NCBI GenBank assembly: GCA_964583615.1
Contig: CAZOWM010000016.1
Location: forward strand, 3,422 to 67,421
Length of the DNA stretch: 64,000 bases
Direction of reading: 5' to 3'
Source: CAZOWM01 sp964583615
GTDB lineage: Bacteria > Spirochaetota > B62-G9 > DRHN01
Shown: positions 41,292-50,700 of the stretch, one piece after another
Numbering within the stretch: the stretch's first letter is position 1
Layout of the letters: the number at the start of each line of letters is the position of its first letter
The notes under the pieces: generated by a model
The model's database searches: none
What the model was told of the DNA's origin: nothing
What the model saw: the letters and a program-made list of their open reading frames with translations, nothing else
Program-made: the position numbers and the translations under genes

Positions 41292-43187
41292 TTACCCTCC
41301 AATCTCTGGTTGTCCGCTGACACATTCGATTGCCTGCACCTTCTGAGGGCAGGTGATGAAACAGAGCCCGCAGCGGATGCATTTTTCTTGGTCGATGACG
41401 TGTACCTCTTTCGGTTTCCCCCGTATCGCATTCACAGGGCATATCTTGTAACAGGCCTGGCATCCGATGCACTTTTCCGGAATGATCCTGTAATGGATAA
41501 GCGCCTTGCATACTTTTGAGGGGCATTTCTTTTCTTTGACGTGGGCTTCATATTCGTCCCTGAAATACCTGATAGTGGTGAGCACAGGGTTCGGAGCTGT
41601 CTGGCCAAGCCCGCAGAGAGACCCCATTTTCACTCCTTCGGCGATCTCCTCGAGTAAATCAATGTCCTCAAGGGTTCCCCTTCCATCGGTGATATCGTTG
41701 AGAATATCGAGCATCTGCTTCGTTCCGAGCCTGCAGGGAACGCACTCACCGCAGGATTCTTTTCTTGTAAAGTCGAGGAAATAACGGGCGATATCGACCA
41801 TACATGTGTCCTCGTCCATGACGATCATTCCTCCGGATCCCATGATCGCTCCCGCTGATTTCAACGAGTCATAATCTACAGGAGTGTCGAGAAGAGCCGC
41901 AGGGATACAGCCACCCGAAGGCCCTCCCGTTTGCACGGCCTTGAATTCCTTGTCGTCGATTATTCCACCGCCGATGTCAAAGATGATCTCGCGGAGCGTG
42001 ATTCCGAGCGGTACTTCAATAAGGCCGCTATTTTTAACCTTCCCAGCGAGAGCAAAGGTTTTTGTGCCCTTGCTCCTCTCCGTCCCGTACTGGGAAAACC
42101 ACTCCGCGTTGTTCTGCATGATAAGGGAAACGGAGGCGAGAGTCTCCACATTGTTTATGATCGTCGGTTTTCCCCAGAGGCCCGATATTGCGGGGTAGGG
42201 CGGTCGTGTGGAGGGCATACCGCGTTTCCCCTCGATTGAGGCGATGAGGGCCGTTTCTTCTCCGCAGACAAACGCTCCTGCCCCCTCTTTGATCTTGATG
42301 TGAAAACTGAAGTCTTTTCCCATTATGTTGTCGCCGATAAATCCGAGCTCCTCCGACTGCCTGAGAGCGATCCGCAGGCGCTCGAGGGCGAGTGGATACT
42401 CAGCCCTGCAGTAGATGTATCCATTGGCTGCACCAATCGCATACCCGGCAATCAGTATTCCCTCGAGCATGGCATGGGGATCGCTTTCGAGAACGGATCT
42501 ATTCATGAAGGCGCCGGGATCGCCCTCGTCTGCGTTGCACACCACATATTTTTTGTCTGACTTTGCCTTGAATGCAAACTCCCATTTTACGCCTGTTGGG
42601 AACCCCGCACCTCCGCGTCCGCGAAGTCCCGAGCGCTTCAGCTCTTCGATGATCTGTCCCGGTCCGAGCTTCAGTGCATTGAACAGCCCGTTGTACCCGT
42701 CATGAGCGATATAGTGCTGTATGTTTGTCGGATCGATGATTCCGCACCTCTTGAGCACTCTTCGCACCTGCGGTTTGAGAGTGGAGTCGTCAAAGAGTCT
42801 TGGAATTCCTTCCACAGTACGCTCTCCCATGGTTCCGAGCGCGAACTCCGCAACCGGATGGTCGCCTACTATATGCTCCTCCACGAGCCTCTCTACTCGA
42901 TCGGGAGATATGTTCCCGTAGAAGACTGCGGGATCCGGTCTTTTCAGTACGGTTACGAGCGGCTCGTTGTAGCACAGACCGATGCACCCGACTTCAAGAA
43001 TGGTGGCGTCAACACTGTGATCCTTGAGGCTCTCCCGAATCCCGTCAAGTACTTCCAGTGAACCGGCAGATCGCCCGCACGTTGCGGTACCGACCATGAC
43101 GATCGGTTTTTTCCCTGATTCGAGTATTTCCCACTCCCTGCGTGCATCCATATAAACCTTTTTAAAATCCTCTTCGGTTTTTATCAT
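41292..43187 (-). CDS. NuoF-like flavoprotein of the formate dehydrogenase complex
   Basis: A 631-residue diaphorase subunit. An N-terminal thioredoxin-like [2Fe-2S] domain (TCGRSAG; GCIGLC) is followed by the FMN/NADH core with GLRGRGGAGFPTGVKWEF near residue 190, NADEGDPGAFMNRSVLE, VCGEETALIASIEG and the N3 cluster motif ESCGECVPCRLGT ... C near 495. The C-terminus adds two [4Fe-4S] groups (CIGCQACYKICP; CIRCGLCFITCP), as in HydB/HylB of bifurcating hydrogenases and FDHs. This layout supports an electron-bifurcating or confurcating NADH/ferredoxin role, by inference. Overlap and spacing of a few bases tie it to fdhA and the NuoE-like gene. Confidence 0.92.
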   Translation of the reverse strand: MIKTEEDFKKVYMDARREWEILESGKKPIVMVGTATCGRSAGSLEVLDGIRESLKDHSVDATILEVGCIGLCYNEPLVTVLKRPDPAVFYGNISPDRVERLVEEHIVGDHPVAEFALGTMGERTVEGIPRLFDDSTLKPQVRRVLKRCGIIDPTNIQHYIAHDGYNGLFNALKLGPGQIIEELKRSGLRGRGGAGFPTGVKWEFAFKAKSDKKYVVCNADEGDPGAFMNRSVLESDPHAMLEGILIAGYAIGAANGYIYCRAEYPLALERLRIALRQSEELGFIGDNIMGKDFSFHIKIKEGAGAFVCGEETALIASIEGKRGMPSTRPPYPAISGLWGKPTIINNVETLASVSLIMQNNAEWFSQYGTERSKGTKTFALAGKVKNSGLIEVPLGITLREIIFDIGGGIIDDKEFKAVQTGGPSGGCIPAALLDTPVDYDSLKSAGAIMGSGGMIVMDEDTCMVDIARYFLDFTRKESCGECVPCRLGTKQMLDILNDITDGRGTLEDIDLLEEIAEGVKMGSLCGLGQTAPNPVLTTIRYFRDEYEAHVKEKKCPSKVCKALIHYRIIPEKCIGCQACYKICPVNAIRGKPKEVHVIDQEKCIRCGLCFITCPQKVQAIECVSGQPEIGG

Positions 43188-43189
43188 GC

Positions 43190-43639
43190 CTATTCACCTT
43201 TTTTAAAGAGTTTTGCTACCTTTTTCGGAGTAAGCTTTGCTTCGACCTTTTTGTTGATCATGACGCATGGTGCGAGACTGCAGCACCCGATACACGCAAC
43301 CGTTTCCAGTGAGTATTTCCCATCAGGAGTCGTTTCGCCTTCCTTTATGCCAAGCTCACGCTCGATCTCCTCGAGTATTTTTGTGGCTCCTTTTACGTAA
43401 CACGCGGTTCCCCTGCACACCATGATCCTGTTTTCACCAATCGGGGTAAAGCGGAACTGTGCATAGAAGGTCGCTACTCCGTATACTCTGCTCTCGGGAA
43501 CATTTGTGAAACGCGCAATTTCAAGCATTGTGTCTTCCGGAAGATACCCGTATTCATTCTGTACCGATTGAAGAAGAGGAATTATTTCATCCTTACTTCC
43601 ATTAAATTTTGTAAAAATTGATTCCAGTCGTGTGTCCAC
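43190..43639 (-). CDS. NuoE-like [2Fe-2S] subunit of the formate dehydrogenase complex
   Basis: A 149-residue thioredoxin-like ferredoxin starting with GTG, six bases after AAGGAG. The four cluster ligands are in CRGTACYV and CIGCCSLAP, and the helical N-terminus VQNEYGYLPEDTMLEIARFTNVPESRVYGVATFY is typical for NuoE/HydC. It is the first gene of the fdh operon and follows a well-placed promoter. Confidence 0.92.
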   Translation of the reverse strand: MDTRLESIFTKFNGSKDEIIPLLQSVQNEYGYLPEDTMLEIARFTNVPESRVYGVATFYAQFRFTPIGENRIMVCRGTACYVKGATKILEEIERELGIKEGETTPDGKYSLETVACIGCCSLAPCVMINKKVEAKLTPKKVAKLFKKGE

Positions 43640-43704
43640 GGAAACATCTCCTTTTCAGAAAGTATCTGGATTTGAAAAACCGATATGTCAAAAACGGGTG
43701 TCGC

Positions 43705-43733
43705 ATTATACCTTTATTTCCTGCAATTGTAAA
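43705..43733 (-). promoter_or_regulatory. Promoter of the formate dehydrogenase operon
   Basis: On the minus strand, TTTACA (43728-43733), 17 bases, TATAAT (43705-43710, perfect consensus), about 66 bases upstream of the NuoE-like GTG. It lies in the 100-base gap after the ATPase gene. Confidence 0.65.
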
Positions 43734-43739
43734 GAAATT

Positions 43740-44156
43740 TCAGGTATCGTCATACCGTAGAGTGAAAGAGACCTCCGGATGCGTTTTCTTCAAAAGGCGG
43801 ATTGTACCGTGTATGTCTCCAAGCGGCTTGCGATCAGGGTGGCTGCGAGCGAATTCCGCCACAATTTTCGTGCCGACCTTCGGCCTGGACTCGATGCTGA
43901 GGGTTCCTCCACTCTCCCGTGCCGCCTGTGCGAGAAAAGGGAGCCCGAGGCCGATTCGCTTTCCGGGTTTGGTGGACCAGAAAGGGTCCAGGGCACTGTG
44001 TACCGATATTTCGTCCATTCCGATTCCGTTGTCTTCGATAATGATTGTAAGAAGATCTTTCCTCTGATCCTCAGTGATGCGCACGTCTATCTGCGTCGCT
44101 TTCGCTGTGATTGCATTTTCAACGATATCGAGGATGTGAAGCGAAATGTCCTGCAT
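43740..44156 (-). CDS. Small GHKL-type ATPase (anti-sigma/histidine-kinase-like ATP-binding protein)
   Basis: A 138-residue protein consisting of little more than a HATPase_c fold: IVENAITAKATQIDV (N box), EDNGIGMDE (G1) and GKRIGLGLPFLAQAARESGG (G2). It has no phosphoacceptor histidine domain or sensor. Short ATPases of this kind recur in gene sets next to bifurcating [FeFe] hydrogenases; their function there is not established. It follows the PHP gene by 11 bases. Confidence 0.8.
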   Translation of the reverse strand: MQDISLHILDIVENAITAKATQIDVRITEDQRKDLLTIIIEDNGIGMDEISVHSALDPFWSTKPGKRIGLGLPFLAQAARESGGTLSIESRPKVGTKIVAEFARSHPDRKPLGDIHGTIRLLKKTHPEVSFTLRYDDT

Positions 44157-44167
44157 AAAAAATCCCC

Positions 44168-44914
44168 TTATTTATTCCATATCCTTCTTCCGCCCCTTCC
44201 GTGGAGCGCCTTTCTCAGCTCTTCGATTATCGGAGCTGCAAGCAGAGCGTATGTGTATGCGGCACCGATATCTTTCAGGAAATGGGCGTCTGAAAAGCGG
44301 AGTGCCGGATATCTGCCTGCGCCGGAAAAATCAGAGGGCTCACTTTTCGCGAACGCGAGCTCGACCGCATCCAGCTCCAGACCTTCGGGGATGAACCCGA
44401 GCTGGCTGATGATGCTGAAGGCGTCTCTGTCGATGTGGGAGGCGATTGCAATACCTTCGCATTCGCGGATATGCGCTACAGTTGCTTCGAGTGAAATGTC
44501 CGCCGACCCGATCAGGAGGCGGCGGTTTATCCCCTTTATGTAGTCATGCCGGTCGACAACGTACTGTTCGCCGAATGCATCGCTGTCGTTCACGCCGGCA
44601 AGGTGTGCGTACACGATTTCCTGCATTGCGTGAAGGTTTTTTTCACAGTCGAAGAGGGCGAGAATGTGTATTTCCTCCTTTGATGTTACTTCTATGCCTC
44701 CCAGAACCTCCACTCCACTTCCTTCTGCCGCCTTCTTTACCGCAGGATAATTTTCTGACGCGTTGTGGTCGCACACGCCGATGAGGTTAAGTCTTTTCTT
44801 CAGTGCCTCGTCGATGATCCGTGTGGGAACCATTTCAGAGCAGCCGCATGGCGAGAGGCAGGTGTGAATGTGCAGGTCCATTCTGTAACGATTAAGCGCT
44901 TTCTTCTGATCCAT
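44168..44914 (-). CDS. PHP-domain metal-dependent phosphoesterase-like protein
   Basis: A 248-residue PHP-superfamily protein. Metal-binding motifs are MDLHIHTCLSPCG near residue 12, GVCDHN near 45, and later histidines in IASHIDRDAF and RFSDAHFL. It resembles the TrpH/PolC PHP family. The frame extends further upstream, but the ATG at 44914 overlaps the DRTGG gene end by only 23 bases and precedes the first strand. PHP proteins of this type are regular members of the accessory clusters beside bifurcating hydrogenases; the substrate is unknown. Confidence 0.82.
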   Translation of the reverse strand: MDQKKALNRYRMDLHIHTCLSPCGCSEMVPTRIIDEALKKRLNLIGVCDHNASENYPAVKKAAEGSGVEVLGGIEVTSKEEIHILALFDCEKNLHAMQEIVYAHLAGVNDSDAFGEQYVVDRHDYIKGINRRLLIGSADISLEATVAHIRECEGIAIASHIDRDAFSIISQLGFIPEGLELDAVELAFAKSEPSDFSGAGRYPALRFSDAHFLKDIGAAYTYALLAAPIIEELRKALHGRGGRRIWNK

Positions 44915-45257
44915 GCCTCTTTCCCGAGATTCCCAGCTGGTACAGTCGTCCGATGAGCTCGAAAGCGGGAAGATCACTCACAAGAATGGGAATTCCTTCC
45001 GCTTCGGCTTTTTCTCTCGTCTCCTTTTCAGGTTCCTTTCCGTTGATGAGAACTATGCAGGAGAGCTCCTTCATACTCGCGACCGCGACGATATTGAGAT
45101 GGACCTGAAGCGTAACCCAGATGTCGTTTTTCATGCTGTGTGCGATCACATCACTCATAAGATCACTCGCATATCCTCTGTTCACTTCTCTGTCAAGCTT
45201 CCCCGTACCTGTCCTCACACCGAGCCTGAGCTTTTCGACGATCTCACTGAGTTTCAT
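44892..45257 (-). CDS. DRTGG-domain protein (first copy)
   Basis: A 121-residue single DRTGG domain. GYASDLMSDVIAHSMKNDIWVTLQVHLNIVAVASMKELSCIVLINGKEP fits the domain, followed by the EAEGIPILVSDLPAFELIGRLY tail. Such domains occur between CBS pairs and in phosphotransacetylase-linked proteins, and are thought to bind small ligands. A second copy lies at 46.2-46.6 kb, flanking the CBS-ATPase gene. Confidence 0.8.
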   Translation of the reverse strand: MKLSEIVEKLRLGVRTGTGKLDREVNRGYASDLMSDVIAHSMKNDIWVTLQVHLNIVAVASMKELSCIVLINGKEPEKETREKAEAEGIPILVSDLPAFELIGRLYQLGISGKRHGSEESA

Positions 45258-45276
45258 CTCTTTGTGCCTCCTGATT

Positions 45277-46209
45277 TCATTTTATTGATTTTCCAGGGTC
45301 GAGACCGATGCGTATCTTCACTGTGGTCCCCTTGCCGACTTTGGAGATGATGTCGAGAGTGTTGGAGCAGTTTTGTATATTGGTGAATCCCATTCCGGCA
45401 CCGAATCCGAGCTCCCGTACCCAATCAGGGGCGGTTGAGTACCCGGGCTGAAGGACTTTCTGGATATCGGGTATGCCCGGCCCCTTATCCTTCACCTCGA
45501 TGTGGATTACATCAGCATCCATGAAAACCTCCACGGTGCCGCCTCCACCGTAGATGATGAGATTCATTTCCGCTTCATACGTGGCGATTGCCGTTTTCCT
45601 GATGATGTCAGGGTGCAATCCGAGGTGATGAAGATTTTTTTTCAGTTTGCTTGCAACATCGCCGCCGTGCTGTATGTTTTTTCCCGCGACCGAAAAACTG
45701 AGCATGAGTTCGGTGTGATCGGCAGCCATGTCCTGAAAAAATGTGTGTCCGCTGTAACTCGAGATTTCCATCTCGTGATAATCGATCTCGAGAGCACGGA
45801 GAAGTCCCATTATGATGTCTCTTCTTGTGATGATTCCCGCAAAATTGCCGGTCTTTCGGTTGATGATCGGAAATTCGTAAAATCCGTATCTGTCAAAACA
45901 TTTGATCGCATCGGTCAGCGGTTCATCGTCATAGAGAAACTTTACGTTGACAGACATGCATTTTTCTACGCAGCAGTCCTCTCTTCCTGCAGTGAGCCAG
46001 TTGAGGTAATCGTTTACGCTGATAATTCCCAGAACCTTTTGTTCTGCTACTATTGGAGCAGCGGCGATCTTGTTTTTCCTGAGGATTGAGCGGACTTCGC
46101 TCATCATCGTATTCGGTGAGAGGATGACGACCTCGCTCGCTTTTGCGTCACTCGTCTTTAACCTGAATACCAGTTCCTGGACTTTATGGATTTCTGTCAG
46201 TCGTCTCAT
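45277..46209 (-). CDS. CBS-pair protein with C-terminal HATPase domain
   Basis: A 310-residue protein. Residues ~10-140 are two CBS domains (VVILSPNTMMSEVRSILRKNKIAAAPIV; SVNVKFLYDDEPLTDAIKCFDRYGFYEFPII), which usually bind adenosyl nucleotides. Residues ~170-305 are an RsbW-like GHKL ATPase with ATYEAEMNLIIYG, DKGPGIPD and LGFGAGMGFTNI. The start at 46209 overlaps the preceding DRTGG stop as ATGA; the longer frame to 46257 runs inside that gene. It combines an energy-charge sensor with a kinase-like module, so it could regulate the adjacent redox enzymes; this is inference. Confidence 0.85.
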   Translation of the reverse strand: MRRLTEIHKVQELVFRLKTSDAKASEVVILSPNTMMSEVRSILRKNKIAAAPIVAEQKVLGIISVNDYLNWLTAGREDCCVEKCMSVNVKFLYDDEPLTDAIKCFDRYGFYEFPIINRKTGNFAGIITRRDIIMGLLRALEIDYHEMEISSYSGHTFFQDMAADHTELMLSFSVAGKNIQHGGDVASKLKKNLHHLGLHPDIIRKTAIATYEAEMNLIIYGGGGTVEVFMDADVIHIEVKDKGPGIPDIQKVLQPGYSTAPDWVRELGFGAGMGFTNIQNCSNTLDIISKVGKGTTVKIRIGLDPGKSIK

Positions 46210-46580
46210 GGAAGATCGATACTTTTTGACATTCTTGCGCAGTAGAGTCTTCCGCATGCTTCGTACATGGAGTACTTGGTGGAAAGCAGGACGATCTCAT
46301 TTTTTTTTGCCATTTCGATGGTATCTTGATGTGGGATTTTTCCGTGAACAAAGCAGATAGCAGCAATATCCACCATCTCTGCAGTTCGTATCGTCTGGGG
46401 ATTTATCAGACCGGTAATGAGAAGGGAGCTGGAATCGCCGAACGAGAGAATATCACTCATCAGATCCGAGCAATACACTGTCTTGATTTCTCCTCTTAGC
46501 CATCCTTCGTCGAGTATTACGTCCGCTGAAAGTATCTTTTGAATTTCTTTGAGAGGAATTGATCTTTGAAGAGAGGCCAT
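46206..46580 (-). CDS. DRTGG-domain protein (second copy)
   Basis: A 124-residue single DRTGG domain. VYCSDLMSDILSFGDSSSLLITGLINPQTIRTAEMVDIAAICFVHGKIP is aligned by eye with the other copy, sharing the SDLMSD(V/I) core and the ILLSTKYSMYEACGRLY tail. It is the first gene of the accessory set and is preceded by a promoter-like sequence. Confidence 0.8.
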   Translation of the reverse strand: MASLQRSIPLKEIQKILSADVILDEGWLRGEIKTVYCSDLMSDILSFGDSSSLLITGLINPQTIRTAEMVDIAAICFVHGKIPHQDTIEMAKKNEIVLLSTKYSMYEACGRLYCARMSKSIDLP

Positions 46581-46610
46581 GGTTTCCTGTAAAACGAATA
46601 ATTTCCACGT

Positions 46611-46639
46611 AAATTAAAATGCTCAAAGGGCTTTGTCAA
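46611..46639 (-). promoter_or_regulatory. Candidate promoter of the DRTGG/CBS/PHP accessory operon
   Basis: On the minus strand, TTGACA (46634-46639), 17 bases, TAATTT (46611-46616), ~30 bases before the first DRTGG ATG. It lies in the 68-base gap after the 353-residue hypothetical gene. Confidence 0.45.
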
Positions 46640-46648
46640 TATATTTCA

Positions 46649-47710
46649 CTACAGGTTTTTCATGATATAGTCCTCAATTGCGAAGTAGCCCTTTGAGCTC
46701 TTCAGCTTGTCGTGATTCGCCTTCCCGATATTGAAGGATATCCCGGTGTATTCTGAAAGTTCCTGGGAGAGATATGTACCGATGGAAACAGCAAATGAAC
46801 CGTCCAGGACTGAAGAATCAGGGATAGTGATGAATATTCTTTCATCTTTTTTGAATGGATTGCATTTTGCCATTACCTTGAAGGTGGCGGTAATTCGGTC
46901 CTTCACCGTGTTCGTTGTTTTTTGCGTCAGGGCACCGATAAGATGGATATTTTTCTCAAGAAAAGTGTGTTTTTGCTCCTCTTTTATCTGCCTGAGCTCA
47001 CCGTTGATTATCACATTTTCAAAATTTGCTCTGCATATGACATCCGCAGGGGGCAGGTTTACAGTTATCATTTCGGTCCCTGTTTTCTGTGTTTCCGGTT
47101 CCGGAATGCTCTCGATGATATTTTCAAAAATATCTATGATTTTTTCGAGGCGCTCCACCTCCTGGGCATACTTCCCGTTTTCTGGCTCGAATATGTAGGA
47201 TATGTGAAAAAACCGCTTCACCTTTTCACCGTCCGACGTAAATGCGTCGATCATAGCGTTTATTCTCTCGTCCTTCGTCCGTATCTGTGTAAGGAGCGCG
47301 GTCGGGTTTTTCGTGAACTTTGATACGGGTATGAACTGCTTTTTATTGACAATGAATACGATATTGGCAGTCGCGTTCTCGAAACCCTTGCTGTTCGCAA
47401 GAAGCGTGAAGGCGAGGAGAAATGTCCGTACGAGCTTTCTCTGATCCGGGTCGCTGTTCAGCGAAAGACTGAAGTCGACCTGATAGTCGAGGATCAGCAT
47501 GAAGGGAAAACCGTACGTCTTGATGAAGTATCCAAACTCAGCCCGCAGATTGACGGTGTTGTTGTTTAGATGTATATCCTCCCTGATCTTGTTGATATTC
47601 GAGAGAAGAGGAAGTTCTGTTTCGATCTCCATTTTTCTGTTTTTCATCATGTGCTTGATAAACTGCTCAAGGCGCTTGTTCTGTGTAATGAGGATTGATT
47701 TACCGTACAT
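46649..47710 (-). CDS. Hypothetical protein in the redox cluster
   Basis: A 353-residue soluble protein I do not recognise. The N-terminal third (KSILITQNKRLEQFIKHMMKNRKMEIETELPLL ... FMLILDYQVDFSL) could adopt an alternating beta-alpha fold; the middle (EVERLEKIIDIFENIIESIPEP) is helical and charged. The C-terminal part has ERIFITIPDSSVLDGSFAVSIGTYLSQEL. There is no cysteine cluster, flavin or membrane motif. It overlaps the GltD-NuoG gene by 11 bases, so it is co-translated with the complex that includes it and may be an assembly or regulatory partner. Codon use is like its neighbours. Confidence 0.65.
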   Translation of the reverse strand: MYGKSILITQNKRLEQFIKHMMKNRKMEIETELPLLSNINKIREDIHLNNNTVNLRAEFGYFIKTYGFPFMLILDYQVDFSLSLNSDPDQRKLVRTFLLAFTLLANSKGFENATANIVFIVNKKQFIPVSKFTKNPTALLTQIRTKDERINAMIDAFTSDGEKVKRFFHISYIFEPENGKYAQEVERLEKIIDIFENIIESIPEPETQKTGTEMITVNLPPADVICRANFENVIINGELRQIKEEQKHTFLEKNIHLIGALTQKTTNTVKDRITATFKVMAKCNPFKKDERIFITIPDSSVLDGSFAVSIGTYLSQELSEYTGISFNIGKANHDKLKSSKGYFAIEDYIMKNL

Positions 47711-50700
47711 GGGCGATCTTTCCTATGAGCTGGGTGAGCGTATCCACATTGTCAAGACCATGTTCAGAATTTAGTATACTCCGAATACTGACCTTTTTTC
47801 CATTGTATTTATAAACCGTGCCGCCTGTTTCGAGAAGTGATGAAGAGGGGATGAACACACCGCGAATCGCATTTGCTGAAACCGGAGCGAAGCCGACATG
47901 GATGAGCGGAATGGAGTAGTTTTTGAAAAGATCCGGGAGCTTGTATAAAAGGAGAGAATCGTAATCTTCGAACAATTCTTTACCGATCACTGCCTTTTTT
48001 GGCACTTTCCTGAGAATTTTTTGCGCTCCGAGTGGATTTACTCCCCTCTGCATCAGGAGAAGCTTTGCCCCGCTGTTCAGCGAGAGGAGCATCATGAGGA
48101 AAGCCTCGAGTTCTTCAGCGGTGCACAGATCTTCATCTGTGATAAAGCTCACATTCCGCGCCTTAGTGACCTGTTCGATGAGGTGGGCGAGTTTGTCAGG
48201 TTTGATGTGAACATCCGAAAGGATTGAAGATGAAACCTCCCTGACCGTGAGAAATTCGTGCATGCCGGAGAAGTGAGATGCTGAATGCGTGTTTCCTATG
48301 GAGCCTGCGAATGATAGGAGGTCGCTGGAGTGTTGAGATCGAACCCTAAAGATGCTCTCCGCGTACTCGTCGAGCCTTGTCGGTATCTCGCTTATAATGA
48401 AGAGCAGAGCGCCGCGTTTTGCCGCATTTCTGATGTTCATCTCGAGTATGGGAAAACTTCTTCCCGGGAATATATTGAAGAGAACAATAACCTCACTCTC
48501 GGCGATCTCGGAAAGCGAAGGCGGCGATAGGAAACTCAAAATATCTTCAAAGGATTTTCTCTTTCCAGCCACAGGATAGGCCGGACGGGCTCCCTCTGCC
48601 ATGTCGTATGGGATGTGATACAGTTCAGCTGTGTCAGCGGCATGTGCAAGTTCAGATATCTTTTCATACTCTTCGTTCGAGAGCTGGGTCGACGTGAGAA
48701 TGCAAAGTTTTTCCGACGCGTCGATGATATCTGCTGCACGTCTGATGGCTGAGGAAAGGTCTGCCGGTTTTTTGTTTCCATCGGATATATTCATCGGCTG
48801 CACGCAGCGCTCCCCGTGCCGAAGATACCCGAACCCGAATCTTCCCCGCACGCACAGATTGCCCTCATTTTCTCCCATAACAGGTGCTGAGGTCGTTTTC
48901 ATTATCATGTCGCCGTAGATATTGTATTCCAGCGCGCACAACAGGCTGCAGTGAATGCAGTTTCCCTCCGCTTTCTCACACTCGAAGGGCCCGGGTTTTT
49001 TAAGTGTGGAGTTCAATGCAAGTGCGCCCGTTGGGCAGCTGTCCGCGCACTGACCGCAGAAATCACAGGCAGTGTCGTGAAGCTCGAGATGAAAATATGG
49101 AGCTATTTCCGTTTTGAATCCCCGGTTGTGATATCCGAACACATTGAGCCCCCAGACTTCCTCGCATATCCGCACGCATATTCCGCATTTGATGCACTTG
49201 TTTTCATCACGGAGTATGGCCGGATGTCGGTCCAGCACGTTGTTGTGTTCGGGGTAAAGGTTCTTTTCACCCTTGATGTCATACTGGTCTACCCCGTAGA
49301 GCGTGCAATGATCTTTGAGCGCACAGGAGAAACGCTCGATGCAGCCGCACTCGAGACAGCGGGACGCCTCGCGGAGAGCTTCCGTTTCTGTAAGGCCGAG
49401 CTCGATTTCCCGGCAATCATGTATTCTTTCCTCGACCCGAAGGGCAGGCATTGCGGCCCTTTTCTCTTTCGGGTACATTTCGAAAAGGGTTTCCGGTATA
49501 CTATTAAGAGGTCCTTTCGTCATGTTGAACTCTTCGGTGTCCTTTTCTCTCCACACGCCAGTGGTCAGATAGAGGTCTATGGATACTGCTGCCTTCCTTC
49601 CCGCAGCGACCGCTTCAATTGCTGTTGCCGCACCGGTGACGCAGTCCCCCCCTGCGTATATATAACGATCTGAAGTGATGCCTGTGTCGAGGTTTGCCTG
49701 GATGTTGTCTCTGGCAGAGATGAGTTCAGGGACACCGATATCGAAGGCGTCGGTTCTCTGTCCGATTGCGGTTATCAGCAGGTGGGCCTTCCTGCGGTGA
49801 TTGGAACCCTCAATGGGAACGGGCCTTCTCCTCCCTGATGAGTCGGGCAGGCCCAGTTGCATGCGGATGCACTCAACATCGATCATGTCGCCCGCATCTT
49901 CGATGCGAATGGGGGCCGCGAGGTACTCGAAAAGGATACCTTCTTCTTCTGCTTCCCCGATCTCAGCTTCATTCGCGGGCATTTCCTTCCTGGTGCGCCT
50001 GTAGAGGACAGTGACCATTGAAGCACCGAGCCTGAGGGCGGTGCGTGCGGCGTCCATTGCGGTGTTTCCGCCGCCTGTGACGATCACTGTTTTTCCCTTG
50101 ATATCCATTGGGGTAGCTGTTGCATGGGCGTGGAGGAACTCGATTCCTCCGATTACTCTCGAATGTTTTTCTCCCTCTATTTTCAGATTTATGGTTTTCT
50201 GGGCCCCGATGCCGAGAAATACGGCATCATAGCCGCTGTTTTTCAGGTCCTCGATGGTATAGTTACGTCCGAGCTCCTCGCCGCATTGAATGGTTACCCC
50301 GAGTTCTTTTATGTAGCCGATCTCACGGTCGAGGATTTCAGCCGGAAGACGATACTCGGGGATTCCATACCTCAGCATGCCGCCGGGGCGTGGGTGTTTT
50401 TCGAATACCGTGACATCATACCCTTTCACCGCGAGGTAGTAGGAACAGGAAAGCCCTGCAGGCCCTGAGCCGATGACTGCGATCCTTTTCCCTTTTGCAG
50501 GTGCGATCTCCGGTACCCAGTGGTTTTCCTGCATGCTGTCATAGTCCGCGGCAAACCGTTTCAGGTTGTTTATGGCGATCGGTTCGTCAACCTTGTTTCT
50601 TCTGCACACGCTTTCACAGGGATGGGGACAGACCCTTCCGATTGTCAGCGGCATGGGGTTTTTTTCCTTTATCAGCTTTACCGCTTCAGAGAACTTTCCT

